In this document: piece after piece, positions 21,866 through 35,200 of the stretch
Layout: every line of letters starts with the position of its first letter
Position numbering within the stretch: the stretch's first letter is position 1
DNA from: Pohlia nutans
Taxonomy: Eukaryota > Streptophyta > Bryopsida > Bryales > Mniaceae
Assembly: GCA_022496805.1 (NCBI GenBank)
Contig: CM040086.1
Coordinates: forward strand, 5,520,501 to 5,584,500
Length of the DNA: 64,000 bases
Direction: 5' to 3'
Notes under the pieces: model-generated
What the model saw: the letters and a program-made list of their open reading frames with translations, nothing else
The model's database searches: none
Told to the model about the DNA's origin: nothing
Program-made: the position numbers and the translations under genes

Positions 21866-22500
21866 GGCTGCACGTAGTACAGCAAACCCTAAAACGCGCT
21901 CTCAAGGAAGCGCCTGCACAGCTTTTGCTTGAAAATGCAAAGAGAGAGACCTAGACTGGGAAACTGCGAGTGAGTGAAACGCAACGGGCCCTGACGGCAT
22001 CCCCACCCCCACGCCCTGCCTCCCTCTTCCTCGATGGCGTTTTTTTCACTCTCACCAGTTTCATGTCTTTTGGATGAATGATGTTTTCCCTGGTTTCTGT
22101 CCGTTGCGTCGGCGGGTTCTGTCCGTCGGTGACTTGTTGTGCAAAGGCTTGAATTCTTGAATTTACAAATCCTTTGCTCACACTGAATCTTATACGGAAA
22201 ACAAAAGTAAAAGAAAAAAAATTAAAAGAAAACAAAAGTAAAAGAAAGAAAACGTAAAAGACCGGAAATTATGAGGGCAAACAAGCGAAAACAGAATAAA
22301 TTATTTTAAGCTATATTTTGCAATTCTAAGCTCTTTTGGGCCATTTTGATCATTTTTATATTAAACAAAATTGGTAAACAACAAAAAGCAGAAAATCATT
22401 TTTTGAGGAACGATTCTTAGTTTTCAAAAAATATTGAATATTCGTTTTTGCTGTGGTGACCTAGCTTTGTTATATTTATGGTTTTACCCAATACAACCAA
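21866..22500. promoter_or_regulatory. eIF4B upstream region
   Basis: The sequence upstream of the eIF4B ATG is GC-rich to about 22050, then AT-rich. It should hold the promoter and 5' leader. No TATA box is claimed. No gene is seen on the plus strand. Confidence 0.3.
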
Positions 22501-22527
22501 GAGGAAAACACAGTAACCCCGTGGCTC

Positions 22528-22983
22528 TTGTCCTGTACATGTAGACGTCAAAGATGCGGGCAAAGATGCCACTCCAACACTAGATTTAAACTAGACATAC
22601 TATGTGTCAAAGGACTCCCATACAATAATGACCCACCACCAAACCCGGAGGACAGCTTCATAATACAATTTATTGAATTTACATATTGTAACGACAGATT
22701 CCCACAAGAAACGATAGCAAATAAAACCCAGAAGTACCAAGCAGGAATAGACGACATCATTAACCAAGGGTGGAAAATAGACCCACTTATAGTCATCACA
22801 GCAGGAGCCAAAAAAACAACACATGCTCCTTCAATGAAACTCCTATAAAAAAAAAATTAAACTACCAGAAACCTCTATCAACAAATGTTTAAAGAAATAA
22901 ACACCAGTGCTATACACTATGCTAACTCAATTATAAAACATAAAAGAAGAATAGAAAATAACCAACCACTACCAATAGACTAA
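22528..22983 (+). pseudogene. C-terminal fragment of a retroelement reverse transcriptase (tentative)
   Basis: A 106-codon frame (DILCVKGLP..., GWKIDPLIVITAGAKKTTHAPSMKLL) stops at an A-rich run near 22850. After a frameshift the +1 frame continues MFKEINTSAIHYANSII...KRRIENNQPLPID and stops at 22981. The style recalls the extreme C-terminus of non-LTR retrotransposon polyproteins, but I cannot name the family. The upstream RT domain is missing, so this would be a 5'-truncated copy with one frameshift. Confidence 0.35.
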
Positions 22984-23059
22984 TTAAAATGAAATAAATT
23001 AAGATATAAAAAGTGAGGTAGTGGTTACATCCACTACTTGTTTCTTTTTGATTTTTCTG

Positions 23060-23275
23060 ATTAACTCAATATAACCATTTGTCACACGAAGATAGGACGG
23101 GGCTGGTTAATTGGTACGAATTTCCTGCCTATGATAACTCAATAGCAGCACCAAGTCATGTATATCACATTAAGGCTGAGACAGACTCAATGGGAATCGA
23201 ACCCGGACTGTAAAATTGTAACACAAACGTCCTCCAACCAACCTAGGAACCATGACTTGGAGACTACCAACAAAA
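23060..23275 (-). mobile_element. Possible tRNA-derived SINE
   Basis: Read on the minus strand, TAGGTTGGTTGG (box-A-like) lies about 35 nt before GGTTCGATTCC, a perfect box B. The sequence does not fold as a tRNA. A tRNA-unrelated stretch follows (CTCAGCCTTAATGTG... TTATATTGAGTTAATC). This is the layout of a SINE; the family is not recognised and ends are approximate. Confidence 0.4.
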
Positions 23276-23394
23276 TAAACCCCAAATTATACCATAATAA
23301 TGAAGTTAATACATGTTAGAGGCCGGGTTAGAGGTTACTGTGGGCTACTATTACTAGTTTGTGGTCATTAAAGTGTCAATTCTCGGAAGGAAAG

Positions 23395-23515
23395 AATAGT
23401 CTTGTACCAATGTCCCTTTGCCCGGTGGGCATTGGTTCATTGTCAAGACAAATAGACACTTTATTCACGCCGGCCTCAAAAGAGGACCAGAGTTTCTATA
23501 TAAAGAGCTCTTCTG
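23395..23515. repeat. Dispersed repeat M, copy 1
   Basis: It shares GACACTTTATTCAYGCC, CCAGAGTTTCTAT and an ATGGGCAWTGG core with 49797-49905. Two copies, about 110 bp, borders not sharp. It may be part of a SINE or of a LINE 3' end. Confidence 0.4.
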
Positions 23516-23699
23516 AACGCCCTAAACGTCCTAGCATCTAGTTTCCGGACACTTAACATATTCAAATCCACCCTACATTCTCATCAATGTTTGGATGAAA
23601 GTCATCCAATTTTTTAGAGATACTTCACCAAGTTGTTGTCCTATCAAATAGTTGGATTTAGTCATGCTTGTCTACATATTTTCTAAAATTACAAATGTA

Positions 23700-24080
23700 G
23701 AAGTATGTCAAGTCATTAACCAAGCCAAAATTGCATTCACTGTAGTTCAAAAGTGGCCTTGCAAAAATGAGGTCATAGGTGTAAGAAACACAAAAGCTTC
23801 AAAGAATCACCACGTTTAAGATTATCTCATTTCAAACTCATTTCAACAAATTTTACTCAAAAAATACTAAAATTTTGTTTGTAATCAAATTTAGAAGGAA
23901 TTTTTAATTTCAACTTTTAAAATTGATAGTTAAATATTGGTGATAGTATTAGTGAATCAAATTGTACAAATGGAATCTAAAATTCAAAATCTAAAACTTT
24001 CATTTGTATATCAATTCCAAAATATTCTTCTAAATAGTAGTTTATGATGATTTTTCTCAATTTGTCAATTTCAAGGATAC
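23700..24080. mobile_element. Degenerate family H relative
   Basis: Parts resemble family H (AAATATTGGTGATAG, AAAATATTCTTCTWAAT), in the same order as in copies 1 and 2. No TTAA ends were found, so this is either a decayed copy or chance similarity in AT-rich DNA. Confidence 0.3.
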
Positions 24081-27000
24081 CTTAGTAGGTTTAGAGGATA
24101 ATCATCCTTCAAAATCTCAAAGCATTTAACTGTACGGATGCCAAGATAAGAGCAAATGAAGTTGAGATTTTGAAATTTCTGGCCCCGAAAAATCCAAGAA
24201 GCTTTGATTGGATGGGCTCTCAAACCCAACAAAAGAGTTGAAATGATGTGCCGTTTTTTACGTGATGATTCTCGAGATGAGGTAGCTAAGAAGATGCATG
24301 ACTCAATTTGACAAGATGTTCAATTCATTAGCATTTTTTTAGAGACCTTGTAATAGGTGGAGGCATGAAGGAAAGCAAGAGATTTTGGATACATTAGATT
24401 ATTCCTTCAATTGTTCTCTTGTTGGATGAGCCCACAAATTATGGCATACAAACCATGTGGGTTGGAGTCAAATTCTTTTGAGATGCCCAAAGAATCTCAT
24501 TGGCTTAAATTTTTTCTGCAAGCCTACCCAATTTGTTGAAACTGCCTTTCAATATTTAGGTGTTTCACTTTGAAAAATTCCCCTAAGTGGAGTTTTGATT
24601 GGACGTACACAATCTCAATTGGATTGGAAAGAATATCTACAACATCATATATTTTTCTTTGAAAAAAAACGTTTTTTCTGGGCCTTGGCAACCCGGGAAA
24701 ATAGGTAGCGACCACAAAATGGTCTCTTCGAAGCTTAGGGGTTTAGCACTCATGATTTTTGTAAATTGCTCCAAGTTTTTGGTTGCTCACTTACTTATTG
24801 TTGGCTTTCTTCTTACAAAATTTCTTATTATAGTGTTGAGATGATCTTGGGGGGTGCATTCTACATTATGTTTGAGAATTACGTGAGTTCATGCCCCTTG
24901 TAAAAACTCATTATATACGAGAGGTTATATATTGAAAATCCTTTGTATACAAATCTATTTGGTCCTAAATATATGTATAGTGTAAGTATACGTCAACATT
25001 TCCAGTTTTAAATATGTCTATTGTATGCATGCATCATACGACAATGTTCAAATTAATACCCCTTTTGTACACTCATATATACTTGTATGTGTTTTGTATT
25101 ATGCACCCCCAAGGAGATGATTTAATATCTTCTTTTAAATGTGGTCTACTCTAAATTGTATAGTTGCTTATATAGCCAAGGCATAACTAATATTTATAAC
25201 TAATATACCAAATATTTTATAAATATTTTAAGAAATTACAATTAAACAAAAGATATCACTTAATATCAAATGTTAGAGAATTATACAAGATTAGGGCATT
25301 GAAAAAATTCAATATTCAAAGATAATCCCCTCAAGAAAAATTTCCCTTGAGCGCATCTAGTCAATGAAATTTTACAATAAGTAACCCCTACAATAAAGGA
25401 AATTTGAGGCCTCTAAAATACTGCAAGTTTGCATGCAAAAAGATTATTAAAAATAAAAATAAAAATAATTAGAAGAAATTGATTTTTAAATATAACTGTA
25501 TGTTAATTAAATTTAATAAAATAAAAAATCGATGTGGCAGTGGTTCAGCCACGTCATATTGGATACTATTTTTCATGATTATATATATTTTTAAATATTA
25601 AAAAAGACATTTTTTATTAATTTTTTTCTAAAAAATAAAATTCAAAATATTAATAAAAATTTCAATAAAAGTTTAGATTTTTGCATGAGCATCAAAACGG
25701 CCCTTTGGAGGTTTTAGATCTCTTCTAATGTGAGAGCACTTTGGATTTGACATTATGTTATTTGCAAGTTTTTGGTTATTATTTTGAATATGTTCATTTG
25801 ATTGGGTGTTTTAATGTTTTGATGGTGGACTCATAAGATGTATATTTGCCAGTGGTTTTATACGTGGTTTGTACACTTCTAGAGGTATTGTTCGTTGTTT
25901 GTATGTGATAGTATGTGCGGCAAATTGGGTAAGAACCGATGTGTGTTTGGGAATGGTCTAATGTGTGGAGAGAAGTTTTGCCGTACCAATTTATGTCTGA
26001 CATAGTTAATATAGTGGTGGTAGTTGGGTCGTCTTTGGCTACTAATCTTGTTCAATGGATTGTTTGATGGGCCATTTCTCATTATGTGGATGTGCGTATC
26101 CGTTGCCTTTCCATTTGTATTGGATGTGCCTTCATTTACTAAAAATATAAAGTTGTATGCTTATCTAGTTTTAAGGTACAAAATTCATTGATTGTAAAGT
26201 TTGATTCCATGGTAATAGGCCCATCTTCCTTCCTACTTTACTTTTGTGTCGTTTGTAAGTCACAAGCCAAATGAATGACTACACTTTTGGAATTGATTTC
26301 ACGAAAATGGAAAAAATAACATAGTTTCAACCACATAATATTCATGTCTTAAGGCCGCTTCATGTATGAAATCTAGCCCGTTGGATGTATTAGAGGGGCA
26401 TGAATCTTCACAAGCTCTCATTGGTCCAAATCTTGAAATCAACCCCAACACTTAAAAAGTTCACTCTTTGTATCTTTTGAATATCTTTTGAAAAGTACCC
26501 TAAAAATGAAAGTAATAAGTACTATAATTAGTCATATTTTGAGAATATTCTCATTTTAATTTTTGGATTTGATTTTGGGCATCCCATCTAAATGCAAATT
26601 ATTTATAACATTTACCTTCAAAGATAATTTTTTATTTGCACAATGTTACATAATATTTGGAAGTGACCTTCATGAGCCCCAACTACTTTAAACAAAGACT
26701 TGCGGCAAAACATTTGGGACCTAACTCGAAGAATTGGGTGCACCAACAATCAAAGACCAATTCTTGGGCTTTGGCCTATTTCCAACTTCAACAATTTTTA
26801 TTTACTTGATAAAAAAATTACCTCACAATCAACACCTTTGGATTGTTTGCAAATCTATATTACTCTTTTTGGTCCCTTCTTCCCTTCAACTCTTTGGTTC
26901 CAATGCCATGAGATATGGGAGAAATGGCCTCAGTTACAATCTTATTATATTGAGTATTTGAGGTTAACATTAACCCCTAATCGTGCAAGAAGCCCCATGG

Positions 27001-29297
27001 GGCCATGTTTGATTGATTTTAGTCAAACGTTAGTTTTCACCTAGTTCCTAATTTCAAATGAAAATGCTCCCAACTAAAAAAGTGTGGGGGCTATCTTTTA
27101 CTTTCTAACCCAATTTACGGTTTATCAAAATTGTTAGAATTGCCTTCTTTACAGTACTTTAAAGCTCACAACCCTAAAATTCCAATATACATTGCACATC
27201 AATTGATTTTATTTTTATGTAAGCTCGAGAAGCATGCCACCTACACCTTGTTGTTCATCACTATTATGTACATTTGTAAACAACAAATCACATTGGAGTT
27301 ATCCGTAAAGTGAACATGTCTTTATTCAGAGATGGGTGCATTGTTCACCAAAATTTTGAGAAACGCAAAGTCCAGTCCATTTATTTTGGGGCTAAAGACA
27401 TTTGCTCAATCCAACCTCATAGGTGGTGCAACTGTGTAATTTTGGAGTGATTCTCTTCCTCATCTCCCCAGCTAGCCAACTCATCACTGAATCATTGAGG
27501 CAGCTGGACATCCAGAGCGCGCAAATAAAGGCGGGTGAGAAATCACCATTTTTGATGCTTAGAAACTTTGTTGCCTGTGTTTTTTTTAGGTTCCAACACC
27601 TCTCCCACATTTAGGAGTTGATCCTCTCTTTTCTCAAACCTAGGCCCTAAACCCTCTTTTTACTTGACTTCATGGATAATTCAATTATTTTAGGCATTTT
27701 TGTAATTACTAAAACTATTACAAGAGAAAAACTTTGACTTTCTTTTACAAAATTCATTTTTATTTAAATAAATATGAAAAAATAAGTGTAAATCAATTTA
27801 ACAATAAATTATATGACAAAAAATAATAATAAATTGAAAAACGTGAGAATTTGATGAGGTTTGACCAAGAAAATGTAGTGTGAACGCTTAAGGGTTAAGC
27901 CTAATACGGGCTAATTTTTTTTTGAATTGGGAAGAGAAAAAAAATGGGCTTGATTTCATATGTAAAGCAACCCTTAAAGTAGCCCCTCAAATGATACACA
28001 ATTTTTACACATTAATTCAAGACAAGATTTTCAAAATGGGATTCCTAGCACAAAAATTATCAGAATCCAAAACCGTGAAGTGCATTGGGTAGGTATCTTT
28101 CATTGGGTAGGTGTTTACTATCAAGGAATGATAAATTTTAGGATGTTTTAGGAAGAAATGCTATAAATAATTAAACCCCAATTTGAAATTGAGTAGTTTT
28201 GGACTAATTAATACCTTAGTAAGACATCGAAATTCATGATTTTTTTTTCACGTGATTCTATAAAGGATTTGCATTCTATGCATTAAATCCATTCTTTCCA
28301 TTGTTACTCAAAATTTGTATCCATAATTGTTTGAATTGAAGGTTAAAAATGGAGTTTTCGTATTCATATATAAATAGGTTCAAACTAGTTACTTTTTTTT
28401 TATAAAAACTCAATTGTATGTGTTAATCATATTATGTACTACAACATGTCTAAATTTGGATCAAATACTATATTTTACAAAGTTTTCATGACAATTCTTT
28501 AAATAACCAAATCTATGTAATAAGGAGAACAAATTTTGAAATCAAATTGGTATCAAGTTGCACAAAAGGGTATCTTATTGGAGCAAAGGATGAGATTCTG
28601 AAAGGTCAAATATATTGTGACACAAGGAGATATCAAAAATTTGATCAATATAGCCATTTCACACTAGCTACCAAGAACACATGCGTTTGGTAAGTTAACA
28701 ATTTATGTTGAGAAGAAACAGTTGCTGTTATCTGACATGTTGAGGTTTATAAAAACAGTTCGCATGAAAATATCCAAGCGTTCAAATCGTGATTGGATTA
28801 TAAGTATAACTTACATAGAGAAAATCTGTTCCAGAGTCTGTACTAGAAGCTAGAAATGTCAAATATATGTTGAGCAATGAACTACAGCAAACGTAGCTGC
28901 ACAATCCAAGCAGTTCCTCTGCAATGAGAGCAACTGATCGGGAGCCACATATGTACAGTGTTACAGACGAGTCTCAATAGACAGTGGAAACAAAATCAAA
29001 TCTTTCTCAATGAATCACCTGCCCCCCTTGGGAGTTCCAAAAAAAATAAGATTGAAAGCAAGGGAAGAGTAAACTCGCAGAAGAGGGACTGTTAGAACAG
29101 CCACTTGCTTGGTGACTTTACTCAATAGGCCACCAAAATGCTAGCAAATGGAAGTTAATATGGTGTAATGAGACAAACTGGTGGATGGAGAATTGGACTT
29201 AGGACTTCACAAAACCCTCTCTAATACATTCTAATTGGGAGTCATATCCATCAGAGATATACAAACCAGACTAAGACAAGATTACAGGACTTTACAT
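24081..29297. other. Gene-poor region with scattered repeat pieces
   Basis: No convincing gene. One Mutator-like end at 26640-26672 (TAATATTTGGAAGTGACC) matches the right end of the MITE in the LINE. A TTAA followed by CCCCTAATCGTGCAAG at 26968 and AAGGG plus TTAA at 27898 look like single ends of TTAA elements without visible partners. The 3' flank of the SAPS gene lies at the right edge. Confidence 0.4.
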
Positions 29298-32200
29298 CTA
29301 TTCCTCACCAACCGACTGTGAGTATTCGCTGCGCCAGTAATTCACGTCGTTGAAGTCTGAGTTGCCACTAACAGAATCCTTTGTATGAGGCTCAAGTTCA
29401 ATTTGGTCACTCGCGTCCTTGAACATGGGTTCAGCCTCACCTACAACTCCCTCCTTCAGCATTTTCTCCATGGCCTTGATTGTACCCTCCGGTTCAACAC
29501 CTGCAATTTCTTCACCTGAATTTCATCATAAAGTTTAGCACCATGAATGTTCCACCAACTCACATAGAAAATCTCAACTGTATTACAAGCAAAAAAATCA
29601 TCAAAATCCGTCTAAATGCATCCTATCACTCGTGCACAAAACTCGAACTATGACAACCTGTAATTGCTCTGGAGTCTGAAACAAATACAAGGTATAAAAA
29701 CGTGATAAGATAATTAGGTTTCACCTGTCATTGGATTGATCATGTGCCCTTCAGCTGGAACAAGCTCATGTACGAATTCAGCAGCAGTAACTGCAGATTC
29801 GGAACTCTGCGGCTTACTCTCTGTTCCAGCTTCAGTAGAAATAGGTACCTCTCCAGCTGACTCCACGTGGTCTGGAAAATAGACATCAAATGGGTTTATA
29901 TAATCAAACATGTGCCCCCCGGATGTACCTACTGAACTTGCTGCCCACAAACCCAACACCTTAGAATCTCTTCCTTGATTGCAAAACTCTCATTCGGAAC
30001 ATTGAAATCACATGGTTCAAAAAACGTGTGTACTAGAAAGCACAGAATTACAGGCATCACAGTATTAACAAGGGAAATAAAAAAAAGTAAAGCACCTGCG
30101 CCAGGTTCTTCTCGTTGTTGAAACAATGAGAGGTTGTCCAACAGATCAACTATTTCGAGTTTTGAGCTTAATTCTGTGTCATCTAAAGAATGAAATGTAG
30201 GACTGCCTTTGCCTTCAAGCTCTAGTCCATTAATAAGACTGTGTTCAACTTTTGAACTAGTTGAAGTGGCAGTGTCAACAAGATCTTCATCTTCTCCCAG
30301 AACCACTTCATCATCACTGCTACTATCCCCACTGCTGTTAGGGGGCGAGACAATATTTGCAGCTAGTCCATCTTCGTTCCGAGAAGGTGACAATAGAAAA
30401 GTTGGAGTAGAATCATCTGTTGATTTAGTAAAATCATCCTGAAACGCAAACCAGTTGGAATTTGGACCGAACATGCTGTCCGACCTACCACTACATCACA
30501 AATCATACAAGTTAAATTCAGAACAAACATGGACCAAGGAAAGCCCTTGTCCCTTGATGTGACAGAAAAACATCGAATGTAATATACCCTGAACAGTCAA
30601 TTCAAAGCACCGGTAAGTCAAAATATGTTCGAAATACCTGTCTTGCTCTTCACCGAGTCGCAACGATGAAATGACAACTTCGGCAGACTCGTCATCAAAA
30701 AACATGTCCTGAGTACAACACCAAAGCTCAGTTGCAATCTAATACGTATATAGAATGTTCCTCATACATATCCTAACCTTGAAACGCAAAATGGGAGGTG
30801 TAATAAAATATTTATGTTGTCAAAGTGATGACAAAAAATGGCAAAGTTCGTCTAAAAACCACCACGCAGGCTTCAAACAAGTAATGAAAAAGAATGAACC
30901 TCCTCGTCTCTCTCCATAGCCCCATGACCCTGCACATTCCAAGCCAAAGTAGAGAAATAAGACCAAGTAGAAGTGAACACACAGATTAAAGAAACACTTG
31001 CAATACGGTGCAGTAAATAGTAGAACAACTGCACAAACGTATTAAATAGAAATGGTGTTTCTGACTATAAAGAAGCTAAGATTCAATAAAGAATTCAGAC
31101 TACCTCATCAGCGTCATCATTGTCAAACATGCCATAACGATAAACCTCACGATTTATGTTATTGGCCATAGTTGATATGTCATAATCTCTATCACGGAAG
31201 TCGTCTTCATCACTATCCACAGGACGATCCTGAACAGCTGTAGGTCGTCTGTACATACACGTGAAACACTTCAAGTTACAAAATTGCAGTTGTAAGACCT
31301 GTACCACACTATTTCGGCAATAGACACTCCTTTCGATGATAATTTGAGGCTAATATGGTAGAATTGCACTCGAAAAATGTACTGATTATCCTTATTGATG
31401 AGACATACCCACAAGACCACTGAAACACGTTTTCAATAGTGTTCCGTTGCTGCAAGACTTTTGTCACCCATTCACTCCACTTTGGATTTGCCTGCAAGAT
31501 GAGAAAGGATAAATCAGCAGACAATGACTAATAATATAGATGCATCGAAACTCAGCTGAGGAAGCAAGGCTACATACCTGTATATGGCCTTGAATGGTAG
31601 GGTTTGAATTAGAGGCCTGATTGATCCTGTTAGCAAGACGGGTAAGGTGTCCCATGTTCCCTATCCTCGTGGGTGACTTACTGACTGCTGGTTTTGGCTG
31701 CAAGTCAATTAAGTGGGTTGAAGTCAAACAAACATGTTTGGATATGGTACATAGCCAGATGGCATGCAAGTTGCACCGTCATCCAAACTATTGATAACCA
31801 AACGCCATTATTAAGATTGTGCATAGCAATAACAGTAACCACCAACATAGATTAATAAGCTTGGTCCTACTCCATCAGCCAAGATAAGCTCACGAAATGT
31901 GCTCTCATAACACCAATTTTTTTTTAAATCAAGAAAATGCAACAAGGTAGCAATTTGCTTGCAAAGAATGTGGATCAGTTGAATTGCAATTTTCACCTCT
32001 GCATGACTGTCAGGCGCATAGGGATTCTCATCCGCAGCCAATAATTTATCCAGAAACTTGCAGTCTTGAAATAAGTGGTCAATCAGTTCCTGGTCGTTGC
32101 TCTCCAAACACGAAGTAACAATACTCTCCACATGATGGTGCAGCATGTTATTGAAGGGGTAACTGTACCACACAAAAACCAAGAACGTGAATGGTTATCA

Positions 32201-35200
32201 TTGATACAGTTCAAGAGTAGTGGCTGCCTGATATCAAAACTTGCGGAACCAAGTATTCACACAATCCAAAAAAGTGGTGAACATACTCAAAAAAGAGCTT
32301 CAAAACTAGTTGAATTGCTCCTGATTTGACCAATTCGTGTCTAGCGCCTTCACTGTTTGCTCTCAAAAGCACCGCAATGAACTCCACAATCTGCCCAACA
32401 ATCCACAAAATCAGAAGAGGTAACCAATGCATGAAAAAAGCGGGGACTCTATCTAGGTACATATAAACATCCCTATAAACTCTCGGGTACCACGTTAATA
32501 AAAAAAACCCAGCTCCAACCTTCAGCCTGTAAATTCCCAAAGGTGGTTGAAGCCGTCCATAAGTAGTAGGCAACATCTTTTCATCATTTGAAACATCCAG
32601 CACTGCAAGCAAGTCACCTGCAAAGAAAACAAAGAAAATACAAGATTGGTGAGAAGTGCCAAGTCAAAAAAATTGCAACTGCATGCGAAAAGCTCTGACA
32701 TGCAATTTATCATATGAATTAGCAGCCTAAATAAATCCAAATCATTGAATCGTATACTGCAAGTTGCACTAGCTCACCTAGTCTTTGAAGCATGCCTTCA
32801 ACTGTCTCCGGGTTTGCAGTAACTACAGGTTTGGTCACATGCTGACCACGAGTTGCTCCTGCAGCTGCAACACTGGCAGCTCTCTTTGGATCCAATAGAG
32901 AAATACAGACAGAAAGTGAATTCACAAGAGTAGACTTAGATTCTGGATCCTCCAATACATGCTGAAAGAGACGCCCCACAAACCTGCCAAAAGGAACGAA
33001 TACAAAGTACCGAATTGTATAAGCAATCAAGAACACAACAAATGAAAGCTAGAATATGTTCCAAAATAAATCAATTATACTAAAAATAAAATGCGCTACT
33101 CTCATTGAGCATTTGATATCCACTAATTCACAATTAAAGTTTCCAAAAATAGATTATCACTACCTCCTTGAGAAACTCTAAAATTATATTTATCAAAGGA
33201 TACGACCACCTTTATGACACACCAAGTAGAAGTTCTAAAGGTTCTGTGCAAGGTAAAATAATACATCACAACGCATGGAAGTGAACAACACATACTTTGG
33301 ACTAGAAAGCTTTGAAGCAAGTGCAGATTGAGCAATGCGTGTGACAGCTGACAATGTCTCAGCAGCATTTGCATGAACCTCTGAAGAATTCTGCAATCAC
33401 AACACAAAACAACACCCATCAGGTGAGATTAAATGTGCACAAGCTAAGATTTTAGTGACTGGCGAATGAACCAAAGTCAATTTACCTACATTCTGCGTAG
33501 GCAAGGAAGGTAATTGAAAATAATTAGACCAGTTTAGGGGTTTGCATTTTCTTTCCAGAGCATTGATGGTGTAAAACTTGACAGGTACAACTACCACTCA
33601 TAACATAAATATGACAAGTGAAAAAAGAAAGTACCGGCGGACTAAGCTTGTCTACAAGCATCTCCAGTAGATCAGTGTCTGCCAACCATTGCAGCGAATC
33701 CACATGAAAGGCATATATATGTTCGTCTGCACCCACCAGTCGTACCAAAACCTACAAAGTGCAGACAAATTCACAATTTTGAAGATGCAGTTCAGAGTAT
33801 GCTAATTCAAGATAACGCCATAGAAACACACAGAGGATCCTGACATCTACGGAATTTCACTACCAAGTAGATGATAGAGTAAACTCACCTCCATGATGGA
33901 AGTAATACCAATTAAATCAACCAACTTCTTCAACACCTCCTGATGAGTCTGAAAAAAGTTCAAAAAAGTTGAAAAATCAAGACCAAATTCTTGCCTCATC
34001 ATAAAATAACATGTTTTTAAAGTGATTCATTTATAACAAATTGATTCAATATTTAAATGAAGAGTGCACGTACCACTCAACCCCCCAACCCATCCCCGAT
34101 ACACATCCAGAAATTTAAAAAGAAAACAAGGGCAGAAAAAGCAGGAGAAATCGAGAGCTCTTAGCCGTACTTGTAAATACCGCATCACCGGAACTGTCTT
34201 CCTAAGCAACAAGCAAATAACCACCTGCATTCGCAAAGAACAACACAGAAAAACAGATTTTGAAAAATAAATTTCACTACCGCGAGTTAACTTTCTTTTG
34301 CATGTTCCAAACACTACATGATAATCGTATCGTACATCAGAAAAACATGGTAGAAGCGGATCTAAATACCTGGATACCAAACAGCAGTGACAATTCAAGA
34401 CCAAAATCTACAAAACCCAGGAACCCCCGCCCTTGACTAGTCACCACGATAAAGCGATTCTGGTGAGACAATCGGTAATTACCTTACTAAAGTAGCCAGC
34501 CAGCAACGTCCCATGTGGTCGAGCAGGCTCCAAGAATGAATAAAGGTAGTTCATGAGCTGCAAAATGAGAGAAGTGAATACACCAGATTGTTAAAGCGCA
34601 GATCCATTTCGGTATACCGTGAAGCATTTCCCTTGTCATTCACAGCAATGATCGTAACTGGATAACCTGAAGCAGGCAGAGTCTCAATCTTCGTGACACT
34701 TCGACTTTAACTTTTCATAATACCATGTCAGAGACCTCCAACTCAGTACCTGTAAGATTCTAGAAAGACATTATTTAAAAGCATGAAATAATTGTGTTCC
34801 CGACCACTAACATTAACAACATTCCCAAAAAAACAGATAACTGGATAATACCTCCTCATCCTCAACTAAAGTCTTGAAAATGACATCTATCTCGCACGTG
34901 AAAATCTCGCATGCAACAAATGGAAACCTGCAGGAACGGTAACGTGAGAATTCCGACAAAATAACCAACTATCATTGTCCAGCCCACGTGTCATTCTCAC
35001 ATAATACCCAGATGCAAATGCCTTTAACCCCTAACTGCCTAACCGACCGTATTTGGTCGATCCAAAATTTCAGAGTTACCAAAATTTCAGCAAACTTTAA
35101 ACCTCCATAACATAACAATTTTTGAACGTGACTTTTTTCACTTGTAGATATTGAAACCGATCAACCTTTTCAAAAAGAAAGTTGAAAAAAAGTTAATTGA

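Noticed and set aside
20028..21905. Long frames on both strands of the eIF4B exons (for example 20387-21121 plus and 21132-21905 minus)
   Set aside because: They are Arg/Ser/Pro-rich shadows caused by high GC in the true frame.
23190..23260. A complete tRNA gene
   Set aside because: Boxes A and B are present, but acceptor and anticodon stems do not pair.
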